Shown here piece after piece: positions 1 to 6,471 of a DNA stretch of 6,652 nt. Origin of the DNA: an uncultured Clostridia bacterium (GTDB lineage: Bacteria > Bacillota > Clostridia > Christensenellales > UBA1242); the NCBI GenBank assembly GCA_944363385.1, contig CALVUB010000044.1, forward strand, positions 1-6,652, read 5' to 3'. Position numbers and translations under genes: made by a program. The notes beneath the pieces were generated by a model that worked only from the letters and a program-made list of their open reading frames with translations, did no database searches and was not told the DNA's origin. Every line of letters starts with the position of its first letter. Positions within the stretch are counted from its first letter, which is position 1.

Positions 1-58
1 AAAGTGGATTGCCAAGTTTGTTTAACTTTTTTTGTTGCAGTGAAAGTCGAGAAAACTC
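1..58 (-). other. In-frame continuation of addA beyond the UAG, running off the window
   Basis: Past the TAG at 59-61 the same frame stays open to the window edge and begins EFSRLSLQQ. Aligned by eye with the AddA pattern I remember (KKII, about six variable residues, FS, then a leucine-rich helix), the flanking KKII and EFS keep the expected spacing, and UAG falls where a Glu or Gln is usual. This supports a single-base change (GAG or CAG to TAG) rather than a frameshift. One other frame is also open here, but it does not resemble AddA. The 58 bases are too few to prove that the rest of the gene is intact. Confidence 0.6.
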
Positions 59-922
59 CTATTGCACATGACAAGAAATAATTTTTTTAAGTGACTCACC
101 CACCATTTTAAGTAGGGCTTTGTTTGCAACATCTTCAGTTTTTCCTGGCAGTCTTAAAAAAGAAATATTAGATAGTTTTTTAACATTTTCAATAAAATCT
201 TCTCCTAGCGAGGTTTGCAACACACCTTGCAAGAAGTTGTAATAATTGACAAGCTGACTCTCTTGACCGCTGAAGGCAAAAAGTTGCTGAGAAAGAGCGA
301 TAAAGCTTTCTTTTAACTGTTGATTAAGCGCCCTGCAAGCATCAGCGAAAAACCTTTCGCTGTTATTTAACATTTGCTCAATCATATACTCTTCATCCTC
401 TTGACTGTCAAAATAGCTTAAAAGATATTGCATACATGTAAAAATATTGTCCTTCATCTTTTTAAAAGCAAAGAAAATTTGTGAAAACTCTGCCATATTT
501 GAAGCAGAAAACTCTTCAATCGTTCTATCAAAGGCTTTCTGCATCAAAAGAAGACTCTGCTTTTCGTCTATGACCGAAAAGTTTTCGTCAAGATAGGTTT
601 TTGATAAGTTTTGCTTTATCACCTTTTCGCAAAAAGAGTCAATAGTGCTTATGTCGCTTGAAGGGATTTCGTCAATCTGCTGAGATAAAAATGGAGAAGG
701 CTTTGCTGATAAGAAAGCGCTTTCTAGCCTTTGTTTCATTTCGTTTGCTGCCGCTTTTGTAAAAGTCAGCACCAAGAACCTGCTAAGTGGCACTTTTTTG
801 TTAAGAATAAGGTTTGAAATATATTTTATAAGCACAAAAGTTTTACCACTGCCAGCAGACGCAGAGATAATCAGCCTTTGCTTATCAAAATCCAAAACCT
901 TTTGCTGTTCTTCTGTTAACAT
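59..922 (-). CDS. addA: AddA helicase-nuclease subunit, N-terminal part ending at an in-frame UAG
   Basis: AddA is the ATP-driven UvrD-like 3'-5' helicase and nuclease subunit of AddAB, which unwinds and resects double-strand breaks for RecA loading. Seen here: a QQ pair near residue 6 (Q motif), Walker A ASAGSGKT at residues 21-28, motif Ia TFTKAAANEM at 53-62, and STIDSFC at 92-98 (the family usually has STIHSFC). I chose ATG at 920-922 because GGAG at 929-932 sits six bases upstream; an in-frame TTG at 934 would lie on top of that site. Only 287 codons precede a TAG at 59-61, against roughly 1200 residues normally. The motif III-VI helicase regions and the C-terminal nuclease are therefore absent from this reading frame. 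The gene starts one base after the addB stop, so the two are probably translationally coupled. Identity is certain from the motifs; whether the protein is functional is open. Confidence 0.93.
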   Translation of the reverse strand: MLTEEQQKVLDFDKQRLIISASAGSGKTFVLIKYISNLILNKKVPLSRFLVLTFTKAAANEMKQRLESAFLSAKPSPFLSQQIDEIPSSDISTIDSFCEKVIKQNLSKTYLDENFSVIDEKQSLLLMQKAFDRTIEEFSASNMAEFSQIFFAFKKMKDNIFTCMQYLLSYFDSQEDEEYMIEQMLNNSERFFADACRALNQQLKESFIALSQQLFAFSGQESQLVNYYNFLQGVLQTSLGEDFIENVKKLSNISFLRLPGKTEDVANKALLKMVGESLKKIISCHVQ

Positions 923-923
923 T

Positions 924-3900
924 TTATTCTCCAAACCTTTTTTCGCAAAATTTTTTTATTCTTTCGCCTTGCTCTTTTCGGTAACCACATAGTCCACTAT
1001 AAATGCAATTTCTGCAAGCGTTTTCATCTGGCTTTGCTTCAATATAGCCTTCCTTTATATAGGACAAGGCTTTGCTTGCCAATTTAAGTGCATAAAGCTG
1101 ATAAAAAGATAGTGGCTTTTTGGCAATCGCTCTTCCATTGAATGTTTTATTCTTTGTTTTCGAAAGAGCAAGAGACAAAATGACACTTTTGCCATTTATA
1201 AAGATGTTTTTGTCATATTTTTTTAAATTTTCATCTATGTTTTCTGCAAGACCTTTCAAAATTGACTTGCCACCTTCATTTTCTTCATAATTAAATTTGC
1301 AATCAAAATAAAAAACTCCGCCACAGTTTTTATTTAATTTTTTGCCTGCCACAAAAGAATAGAGAAAAAGTTGAAGTTTATCACCATAATATAAATCTTT
1401 AAGCAGTGATTTTGTTGCGCCTGTTTTATAGTCTATAACTCTAAAAAATTGGTCTGTCTCGTCAATTCGATCAATTTTGCCTGTAAATTTAAGCCCGTCA
1501 AGCTTCAATTCAACTTTATCTTCAAGCAAAGTTGGTTTAAAGAAAGAGTTTTGCATTTCAAGGCAAACATTTTTAAGGATTGTTTTGATTTGTAAAGTCA
1601 AAAATCTTTTCATGCCCTCTTCTTCTGATAAAAGCGCCAACTTTTCTTTTACCTTGCACTCTTCAAGTATCTTATCAAAGTTCTTATCCAAAAATCTTTC
1701 AATCATGCCATATTCTTCTTGAAAATCTTTATATAAAAATTGGCTTACAAAAAGTTCGACCGCTTTATGACAGACATTTCCACTGTCACGCGCATCAAAA
1801 ACAAAAGCCTCTTTTTCGCTAAGTTTTAAGCCATATTTTGCAAAATGTTTGAAAGGACAAGAAAAAAAAGTTTCAAGTTGAGTTATTGAAAAATAACCCT
1901 TACTAAAAAACAAATTTTGATTTCTATTTTGATTTTTTTGCAATAATTGAACATTTTTTTCTTGTTTTTCAAGCAAAAATGCCTCTAAATTGCTTGTCGA
2001 ACCAAAAAAGTCCGCCCAATCATCTTCGCATTCTAAGCTCGTCATTTTCCCAATAGGCAGGGTTGTCTGGCCAAATATCTTGTTAAGCTGTTTAATGTAA
2101 GAAGGCTCTGCAATCGGTTTGCCATCATCTCCAAGAGCTAAATAGGATATGTATATCTTCTGCCAACCTTCGCTTAGAAGATTGAATAGAGCAAACCTGT
2201 TTCTTCTGTTTATCATGCGACTTGTTGGCCCAGCCACCTTGTGATAAATAGGATTTTCAATCTCTTTGTCAGACAATATTGCATTATCACCAATAACTTT
2301 AGGCAAGTTTTGCCCTCCAAGCACAAACAAAGTTTTACGCTTTTCAAAAAAACTGTCAGTGCAGTCACCAACCATAACCGCATCAACTAAACTTGGCACA
2401 GAAGACAACTCTTTTGCTGACAAAATGAGTTCGAGCGCTTTGAGAAATTCTTTTTTATCGCAAGCATCGATTTTGCTGTTTTTTTCTATTAAATCCAAGC
2501 TCTCAATAAGCTGGTCGTAACTCTGGCTTTCTATGCTTTCCTCTTGATAATACCCCTTTTTATTTAACAATACAAGAAAATTTTTACGTTCTTTTTCAAT
2601 TAATTGAAGAAAACTTTTTATAGTGGCAAACATTTCCGCATTTGTTTTGTCTTTGTCAAAGTTTTCAACCAACTTCATAAGAGGACTAGAAAAATCAAAA
2701 AATCTTTTATATTTCCATCTTCCATCAAGATTTTTTTTCAAAATTTCTTCTATTAAAAATTGATTATTGTCAATATTAGAAATCAAAGGATTTGTCAAAA
2801 ATCCAATCACTGCTTCTCTTGAAAAATTTTGAAGAGAAATGTTTACAAAGCTAGTTAATGCTCTTACTATGACACTGTCGTATGCTTTTTGTGAATAGTC
2901 AATAAAATGTCTGATACCGAATTGATTGAAAACCTCTGTAATATCATCTTTGTATTTTTGAAGGTCGGCAATCGCAAGTGCAAAAGCAGAAAATTTTTCA
3001 CCTTTTTTTACTCTTTTAGCAATCGCCCTAGCAACAAATTCAATTTCTTCCCTTTTTGAATATGCCTTTACTGCATTAAAACAATCTTTTTGCCCACTTT
3101 TTTCAAATTGGCAAGAAAAAAGGTTGTGCAAAATCGCCTTTTGACTTTCTGTCTTTTCAAGCCATCCAACATTTACATCGATTTGAAGATTGTTGTCTTT
3201 TGCAATAGTATTCAACTTTTTTTGAATATCATTTTCATAAATATATTGATTCCCAATTGACTGAGAAATTGCCACTGAAACACCTAATTCTTTTGACTTT
3301 AGTGCAAGAAGTTTTAAAACCTCATACATTTGACTTGTAAAACTATCAAATTGAGCCAAATAAACCTTTGTGTTGCCTAAGATTTTGTCTAAACCATCTT
3401 CTTGTAGCAATTTTTCAAATAAAAGTGCAGAATCAACCCTATCAGCAAGCAAAGAAAGATATTGTTGATATACAATCATAATGTCATGAAACTTGTTTCT
3501 TGTGCTTGAAAGAGCAAATTTCTCGCTTTCTATATCGCTTGGAAAAACTCTAGATGACTCTAAAAGCGAAATTGCCTTGAAAAGTTGAGAACAAAAATTG
3601 ATGTTGCTTTTCTTAAAATAAACAAATTGGTCTTTAACTTGATTTACCGCTTTTTGAATAAGTAAAATTCGCTCGCCCGCCGAAACAAGCTCTTTCTCTT
3701 TGCCAAGTTTTTTTAGTAAAAAAGAAGTAAAAGCAGAAAAATTTGTAACTTTTACATTAAAAAGAATGTGATTTGGCAATTTCTCAAGCAGTTTTTTTTC
3801 AGCAAGCAAAGAAAACCTGTCAGGAACGATAACAACATGTTCTATGTTATAGTCATGACAGTCAATCGATGAAAACATAGCATCTGTTGCAAGTGAAAGA

Positions 3901-3929
3901 TTTTCTTCTGCCCAAATAGTCATTTTCAT
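924..3929 (-). CDS. addB: AddB (RexB-type) helicase-nuclease subunit
   Basis: AddB is the AddA partner. It carries a degenerate helicase fold that recognises Chi and a C-terminal nuclease stapled by a 4Fe-4S cluster. Seen: the N-terminal segment HVVIVPDRFSLLAEKK at about residues 32-47, typical of AddB; nuclease residues D820 (GKIDRID), D833 and K835 (DYKTG); and the four cluster cysteines C691 (FFSCPFKHF), C972, C975 and C981 (CxxCx5C near the end). At 1001 residues it is shorter than Bacillus subtilis AddB (about 1166). The extreme N-terminus lacks the GxxGxGKT loop that many AddB proteins retain. Two candidate starts exist, ATG at 3929 and ATG at 3923, and neither has a Shine-Dalgarno site. 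A good promoter places the transcript start at about 3929, suggesting a leaderless message. It is followed after one base by addA. The nuclease and cluster appear intact. Confidence 0.96.
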   Translation of the reverse strand: MKMTIWAEENLSLATDAMFSSIDCHDYNIEHVVIVPDRFSLLAEKKLLEKLPNHILFNVKVTNFSAFTSFLLKKLGKEKELVSAGERILLIQKAVNQVKDQFVYFKKSNINFCSQLFKAISLLESSRVFPSDIESEKFALSSTRNKFHDIMIVYQQYLSLLADRVDSALLFEKLLQEDGLDKILGNTKVYLAQFDSFTSQMYEVLKLLALKSKELGVSVAISQSIGNQYIYENDIQKKLNTIAKDNNLQIDVNVGWLEKTESQKAILHNLFSCQFEKSGQKDCFNAVKAYSKREEIEFVARAIAKRVKKGEKFSAFALAIADLQKYKDDITEVFNQFGIRHFIDYSQKAYDSVIVRALTSFVNISLQNFSREAVIGFLTNPLISNIDNNQFLIEEILKKNLDGRWKYKRFFDFSSPLMKLVENFDKDKTNAEMFATIKSFLQLIEKERKNFLVLLNKKGYYQEESIESQSYDQLIESLDLIEKNSKIDACDKKEFLKALELILSAKELSSVPSLVDAVMVGDCTDSFFEKRKTLFVLGGQNLPKVIGDNAILSDKEIENPIYHKVAGPTSRMINRRNRFALFNLLSEGWQKIYISYLALGDDGKPIAEPSYIKQLNKIFGQTTLPIGKMTSLECEDDWADFFGSTSNLEAFLLEKQEKNVQLLQKNQNRNQNLFFSKGYFSITQLETFFSCPFKHFAKYGLKLSEKEAFVFDARDSGNVCHKAVELFVSQFLYKDFQEEYGMIERFLDKNFDKILEECKVKEKLALLSEEEGMKRFLTLQIKTILKNVCLEMQNSFFKPTLLEDKVELKLDGLKFTGKIDRIDETDQFFRVIDYKTGATKSLLKDLYYGDKLQLFLYSFVAGKKLNKNCGGVFYFDCKFNYEENEGGKSILKGLAENIDENLKKYDKNIFINGKSVILSLALSKTKNKTFNGRAIAKKPLSFYQLYALKLASKALSYIKEGYIEAKPDENACRNCIYSGLCGYRKEQGERIKKFCEKRFGE
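929..932 (-). promoter_or_regulatory. addA ribosome binding site inside the end of addB
   Basis: GGAG lies six bases before the addA ATG and is formed by the last sense codons of addB (GGA GAA TAA). It decides the addA start. Because the site lies inside addB, ribosomes finishing AddB would deliver translation of AddA, as expected for a two-subunit enzyme. Confidence 0.8.
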
Positions 3930-3935
3930 GAAAAC

Positions 3936-3964
3936 ATTTTAACACAACACCATAATTTTTGCAA
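3936..3964 (-). promoter_or_regulatory. Predicted sigma-A promoter of addBA
   Basis: On the minus strand TTGCAA (3964-3959) and TAAAAT (3941-3936) are separated by exactly 17 bases, a good vegetative promoter. Transcription would be expected to begin about seven bases past the -10, at or beside the A of the addB ATG at 3929. It lies immediately after the terminator of the upstream gene, so addBA is probably its own unit. Confidence 0.65.
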
Positions 3965-3965
3965 C

Positions 3966-3996
3966 AAAAAAGCGGTTAAACATTGATAACCGCTTT
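3966..3996 (-). terminator. Intrinsic terminator after the DNA-binding protein gene
   Basis: A perfect 10-bp inverted repeat (3969-3978 with 3987-3996, core GCGGTTA/TAACCGC) encloses an 8-base loop, and on the minus strand it ends in a run of six T. The stem contains the last codons and the TAA stop of the gene that begins at 4731. On the plus strand it is followed by AATTTTT, so weak bidirectional action is possible. Confidence 0.85.
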
Positions 3997-4731
3997 AATT
4001 TTTGACGCCGACAACTTTTTTGAAAGAAGACTTGCTTTTTCACATTTCAGCTTTAGTAGTTTTTGATTTAAAGCTTGATAATCTTGTCTAAGTTTGTCAA
4101 ACTTTTCTTTTAGTGTTAATATTTGGTTGTCTTTTTCGCCCAACATAAGAGTTGCTTTTCTGAGTTTTTCATTCAAATTTTCTTTATCTCTTTGCTGTTT
4201 TTGCTCAATTTCACTGGTTATATTTCTTTTAACAAGCCTTACAAGTCCCATAAAAAGTGAAGTTATATCGCCTTCGCTCAAACCCTGCTTTTTTGATGAA
4301 AAGGTTATTATGTCCGCGCCACCACCTTGAGCATTTTTTTGTTTATGTGCATTGCGATATTTATTTTGAAAACGAAGCATTTTGGTGGGGTCGCCGTCAG
4401 AAAGAGCAAAACAAGCCCCCCTCACACTTTTGCCTTGCGCTCGAAGTTTATCAATCTTTGCAACAAGATTTTCCTCCTCCTCTTTCGAAAAACATATGCT
4501 TTTGTTTTTTGTATGTTTTTTTAAATCAATCTTCAGCTCGCCTTTCCGTTGCCAGTCATTTGCAAGCCTGTCAATTTCTTGATAATAATAATTTCTTACA
4601 GAGTTTGGCTGTCTTCCATATTTTTTTGCATGAGAGGCAAAAGCATCCCGCAAAGAAGCCCCTTGCAGTTTTGCATTTTCAACCCTTTTAAAAAGTTCGA
4701 CAACCTCTTCATTTTTCCATAAACCTTTCAT
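3976..4731 (-). CDS. Putative DNA-binding protein: two tandem Myb/HTH-like repeats plus coiled coil
   Basis: I do not recognise a named gene. The 251-residue protein contains an internal duplication. Residues 5-53 (W5, E8-E9, G24, S26, R28, A30, then R46 and Y48-Y50) match residues 81-126 (F81, E84-E85, G100, S102, R104, A106, then R120 and Y125) at an offset of about 76. Each repeat looks like a three-helix Myb/SANT unit, and the pattern recalls RsfA-type sporulation regulators of Bacillus; that likeness is inference. Residues about 170-240 are rich in K, E, Q and L with heptad-like spacing and look like a coiled coil, suggesting a dimer. The start is secure: GGAG at 4738-4741 lies six bases before the ATG. 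There is no signal peptide or membrane segment. It is divergent from the 4822 gene and could regulate that intergenic region. It could instead be a structural nucleoid-type protein. Confidence 0.85.
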   Translation of the reverse strand: MKGLWKNEEVVELFKRVENAKLQGASLRDAFASHAKKYGRQPNSVRNYYYQEIDRLANDWQRKGELKIDLKKHTKNKSICFSKEEEENLVAKIDKLRAQGKSVRGACFALSDGDPTKMLRFQNKYRNAHKQKNAQGGGADIITFSSKKQGLSEGDITSLFMGLVRLVKRNITSEIEQKQQRDKENLNEKLRKATLMLGEKDNQILTLKEKFDKLRQDYQALNQKLLKLKCEKASLLSKKLSASKIKAVINV

Positions 4732-4785
4732 ATTTTTCTCCTTTGCAAGTCTTTATTGACACAATTGAAATTTTTAAACCTTTTT

Positions 4786-4816
4786 TTGCATTAATATTTT
4801 CTTAAAAGAGTAAAAT
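4786..4816 (+). promoter_or_regulatory. Possible promoter of the 275-residue gene
   Basis: TAAAAT at 4811-4816 is a plausible -10, with TTGCAT at 4786-4791 as -35, but the 19-base spacer is long. The predicted start point falls at about 4822-4824, on the start codon itself. The rest of the 90-bp divergent region is AT-rich with only a small dyad, ATTG-ACA-CAAT at 4755-4765. I found no convincing promoter for the leftward gene. Confidence 0.35.
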
Positions 4817-4821
4817 ATGGT

Positions 4822-5649
4822 ATGTTTAAGATATATTCGGAATTTGACTGCCTTTTAAAGTATGATAATAAAGAACTTTTTTTGGATAAAAATGAACATC
4901 TCTCCACACAAGAACCTGTCAAAATAGAAGTTTATCCTATAGGCAACAAAAGAGCTGTCTCTTTTATTCTCAACCTAAACCTTCTTGAAAAAAGCCCTTA
5001 CTATAAATTTACAAAATTTGAAAAAGACACCTTGATCTTTTTTGTAGAAAGTTTGCCTATACACACCTATGATGTTTTCTCTTTTCCAAAACTTTCAACA
5101 GAAGTGATCATTGGTAAAGACTATATCGCTCTTAAAACCGATAAATTAAAAAAGGTTTTACAGTTCCCTTTTTCAACCTATACCTGCAAAAATATAAAAA
5201 ACTTGGTGGTCTGCACTTTTGAAAATAAACCAGACTTAATCTTGATTTTTAACCCAAAAAGTTCACAGATTAAGGTTTTTTCAGGCTATTTACAAGAAGA
5301 TAACACCTCTTTCTTAGTAAAAAGTGAATTTTTCGACAGCGAATTTGTGTTTACTGAAAATGGATTAAAACTAAATTCTTTTGTTCAAAACAAAACAATT
5401 CCAGAAAAACTTTTACCTTTTGAATTTATGACAGCTTTGAAAAATCAAAACTATTCTTTTGCCCACTCTCTGCTTGCAGAAAACGCACAAAATTCAATTT
5501 CAATAAAAGAATTGAAAGAATTTTTGCCAAATGTCAGCTATTTTAAATTCATTAAAGAAAATCAATGCTTTGCTTTGTCTCAAGATGTATTAAAGCTCAT
5601 TACCTTCTCCGTCGAAAACAATAAAATTATTGATCTCGAAAGCGACTAA
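4822..5649 (+). CDS. Orphan 275-residue protein, beta-rich with a helical C-terminal part
   Basis: I cannot assign a function. Residues 1-185 alternate hydrophobic and polar positions as in a beta-sheet domain. From about residue 198 the pattern F-x-x-A-L-K-N-x-N-Y-x-x-A-x-x-L-L, then KELKEFLP, and a closing strand ending ENNKIIDLES, resembles small NTF2-like C-terminal domains that I recall from hypothetical clostridial proteins; this is a weak impression. The protein is unusually rich in phenylalanine (29) and has no tryptophan. There is no signal peptide, membrane helix or lipobox, so it is probably cytoplasmic. The ATG at 4822 has only a poor Shine-Dalgarno (AAAAGAG at 4804-4810) and no better in-frame start nearby. 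It is divergent from the DNA-binding protein gene, and its TAA overlaps the stop of the convergent gene. Confidence 0.85.
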   Translation: MFKIYSEFDCLLKYDNKELFLDKNEHLSTQEPVKIEVYPIGNKRAVSFILNLNLLEKSPYYKFTKFEKDTLIFFVESLPIHTYDVFSFPKLSTEVIIGKDYIALKTDKLKKVLQFPFSTYTCKNIKNLVVCTFENKPDLILIFNPKSSQIKVFSGYLQEDNTSFLVKSEFFDSEFVFTENGLKLNSFVQNKTIPEKLLPFEFMTALKNQNYSFAHSLLAENAQNSISIKELKEFLPNVSYFKFIKENQCFALSQDVLKLITFSVENNKIIDLESD

Positions 5650-6158
5650 AAATCAAGAAGATAACGATTTTCACCATACTCAACCATCCATTTTTGCAAT
5701 ATTGTGTCTTGCGGATAATCTCCACTAGTCAAAAAATCAACAAGTCTTGATAAATCTTTGTTGTCGCCAAAAATCACACGCTCCAAAATTTTGACTGGAT
5801 AAAACATGTCCATATCATTTTGTTTGTAACGCAAGATTTCGCTATCAATCTGTTCACCAAACTCAAATAACCCTTTAGCACCTTTTGCAATTAAAAGTTT
5901 TTTAAACTGCCAATTTTCTTTTTCAGTTAAGCGAATAAACTTACTTCTTAAAAGCAATTCAAAAAAATCCATAAAAAAAATAATCACCTGCTCCAAACTC
6001 CGTTGCTGACAATGAGTTATACTAGACATCGCCATCGCCTTTTCAAACATCTGTTTTGAAGAGCTAAAAGATATAGCTTTCCATATTTCTAGCTTCAGCC
6101 CCTCATTTAAACAAACAAACTTTTCTTCAAATGAAATTGGTTTTTCGTATTTTTTCAT
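5646..6158 (-). CDS. Orphan 170-residue helical protein
   Basis: I do not recognise this gene. The product is mostly predicted helix, with a hydrophobic stretch around IIFFMDFFELLL (about residues 59-70) that is too short and too acidic for a confident membrane span. The C-terminus is YGENRYLLDF. I chose ATG at 6156-6158: AAGGA lies nine bases upstream, and the first residues MKKYEKP look like a normal N-terminus. An in-frame GTG at 6188 would add ten basic residues but would leave the ribosome site inside the gene. It ends with TAG (5646-5648), overlapping the TAA of the opposite-strand gene. A TAAAAT hexamer at 6184-6179 could be its -10, but I see no good -35. Confidence 0.82.
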   Translation of the reverse strand: MKKYEKPISFEEKFVCLNEGLKLEIWKAISFSSSKQMFEKAMAMSSITHCQQRSLEQVIIFFMDFFELLLRSKFIRLTEKENWQFKKLLIAKGAKGLFEFGEQIDSEILRYKQNDMDMFYPVKILERVIFGDNKDLSRLVDFLTSGDYPQDTILQKWMVEYGENRYLLDF

Positions 6159-6200
6159 ATTTCTTTTTCCTTTTCTCAATTTTAACACTTCTTCGCTAGC

Positions 6201-6225
6201 TTTCGCTCAATGATTATTGTCGAAA
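6201..6225. other. Dyad/hairpin between the 170-residue gene and the tRNA
   Basis: TTTCG at 6201-6205 pairs with CGAAA at 6221-6225, and inside that CAAT (6208-6211) pairs with ATTG (6216-6219) around a GATT loop. A 2-by-1 internal loop separates the two stems. It sits about 45-65 bases before the leftward gene start. No T-run follows directly on either strand, so it is not a good terminator. It could be an operator or an RNA hairpin. Confidence 0.35.
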
Positions 6226-6283
6226 CATGTGCGTTTTTGCCGAAATCACGCTAAATAAAAAACAAAGAAAAGTCACCACAAAG

Positions 6284-6311
6284 AATTTTTAAAAATTTTT
6301 TGAAAATTTTT
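6284..6311. promoter_or_regulatory. Phased A/T tracts upstream of the tRNA promoter
   Basis: Three AnTn tracts have A/T junctions after 6285, 6295 and 6306, that is 10 and 11 bases apart, about one helical turn. They end about 10 bases before the -35 box. The spacing predicts intrinsic DNA bending, and the position suits an UP element that binds the RNA polymerase alpha subunit, as is usual at strong stable-RNA promoters. Confidence 0.5.
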
Positions 6312-6321
6312 GGCAAAAGAC

Positions 6322-6350
6322 TTGATAAAAAGAGACAAAATGTGTATAAT
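6322..6350 (+). promoter_or_regulatory. Promoter of tRNA-Ser
   Basis: TTGATA (6322-6327) and a perfect TATAAT (6345-6350) are separated by 17 bases. The start point would be near 6357, giving a 5' leader of about 27 bases for RNase P to remove. The leader holds a weak TGTTC/GAACA pairing (6356-6360 with 6371-6375). Confidence 0.85.
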
Positions 6351-6383
6351 TAGAGTGTTCCTCAAAAAAAGAACAAAAAATTT

Positions 6384-6471
6384 GGAGAGATGGCTGAGCG
6401 GTCGAAAGCGGCGGTCTTGAAAACCGTTGATGTGAAAGCATCCTGGGGTTCGAATCCCTATCTCTCCGCCA
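6384..6471 (+). tRNA. tRNA-Ser (anticodon UGA)
   Basis: This is an 88-base class II tRNA. The acceptor stem is GGAGAGA (6384-6390) with TCTCTCC (6461-6467), followed by discriminator G and an encoded CCA (6469-6471). The anticodon loop CTTGAAA at 6416-6422 has TGA at 6418-6420, on a 5-bp stem (GCGGT/ACCGT). The long variable arm GATG-TGAAAG-CATC and the T-loop TTCGAAT are typical of serine tRNAs. It decodes UCA, and other UCN codons by wobble. It has its own promoter and a terminator six bases downstream. Confidence 0.97.

Noticed and set aside
59..61. Genome-wide reassignment of UAG to an amino acid
   Set aside because: The convergent gene at 5646 ends at UAG, exactly overlapping its neighbour's stop; reading through would give long antisense coding. 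A local cause is more likely.
923..934. TTG at 934 as the addA start
   Set aside because: It would overlap the GGAG site and addB. ATG at 922 has ideal spacing and gives the usual short AddA N-terminus before the Q motif.
4257..4691. Rightward 144-codon ORF, plus smaller rightward ORFs at 4094-4330, 4327-4524 and 4382-4582
   Set aside because: All lie opposite the DNA-binding protein gene, which has a good ribosome site and internal repeats. Their composition (low-complexity F, L, S and C runs) is typical of shadows of a lysine- and glutamate-rich gene.
6159..6188. GTG at 6188 as the start of the 170-residue gene
   Set aside because: It has no ribosome site, and the added residues cover the AAGGA that serves the ATG at 6158.
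6220..6236. CGAAACATGTGCG as a LexA (SOS) box
   Set aside because: The left half resembles CGAAC, but the right half does not give the required GTTCG. It is also not near addBA.
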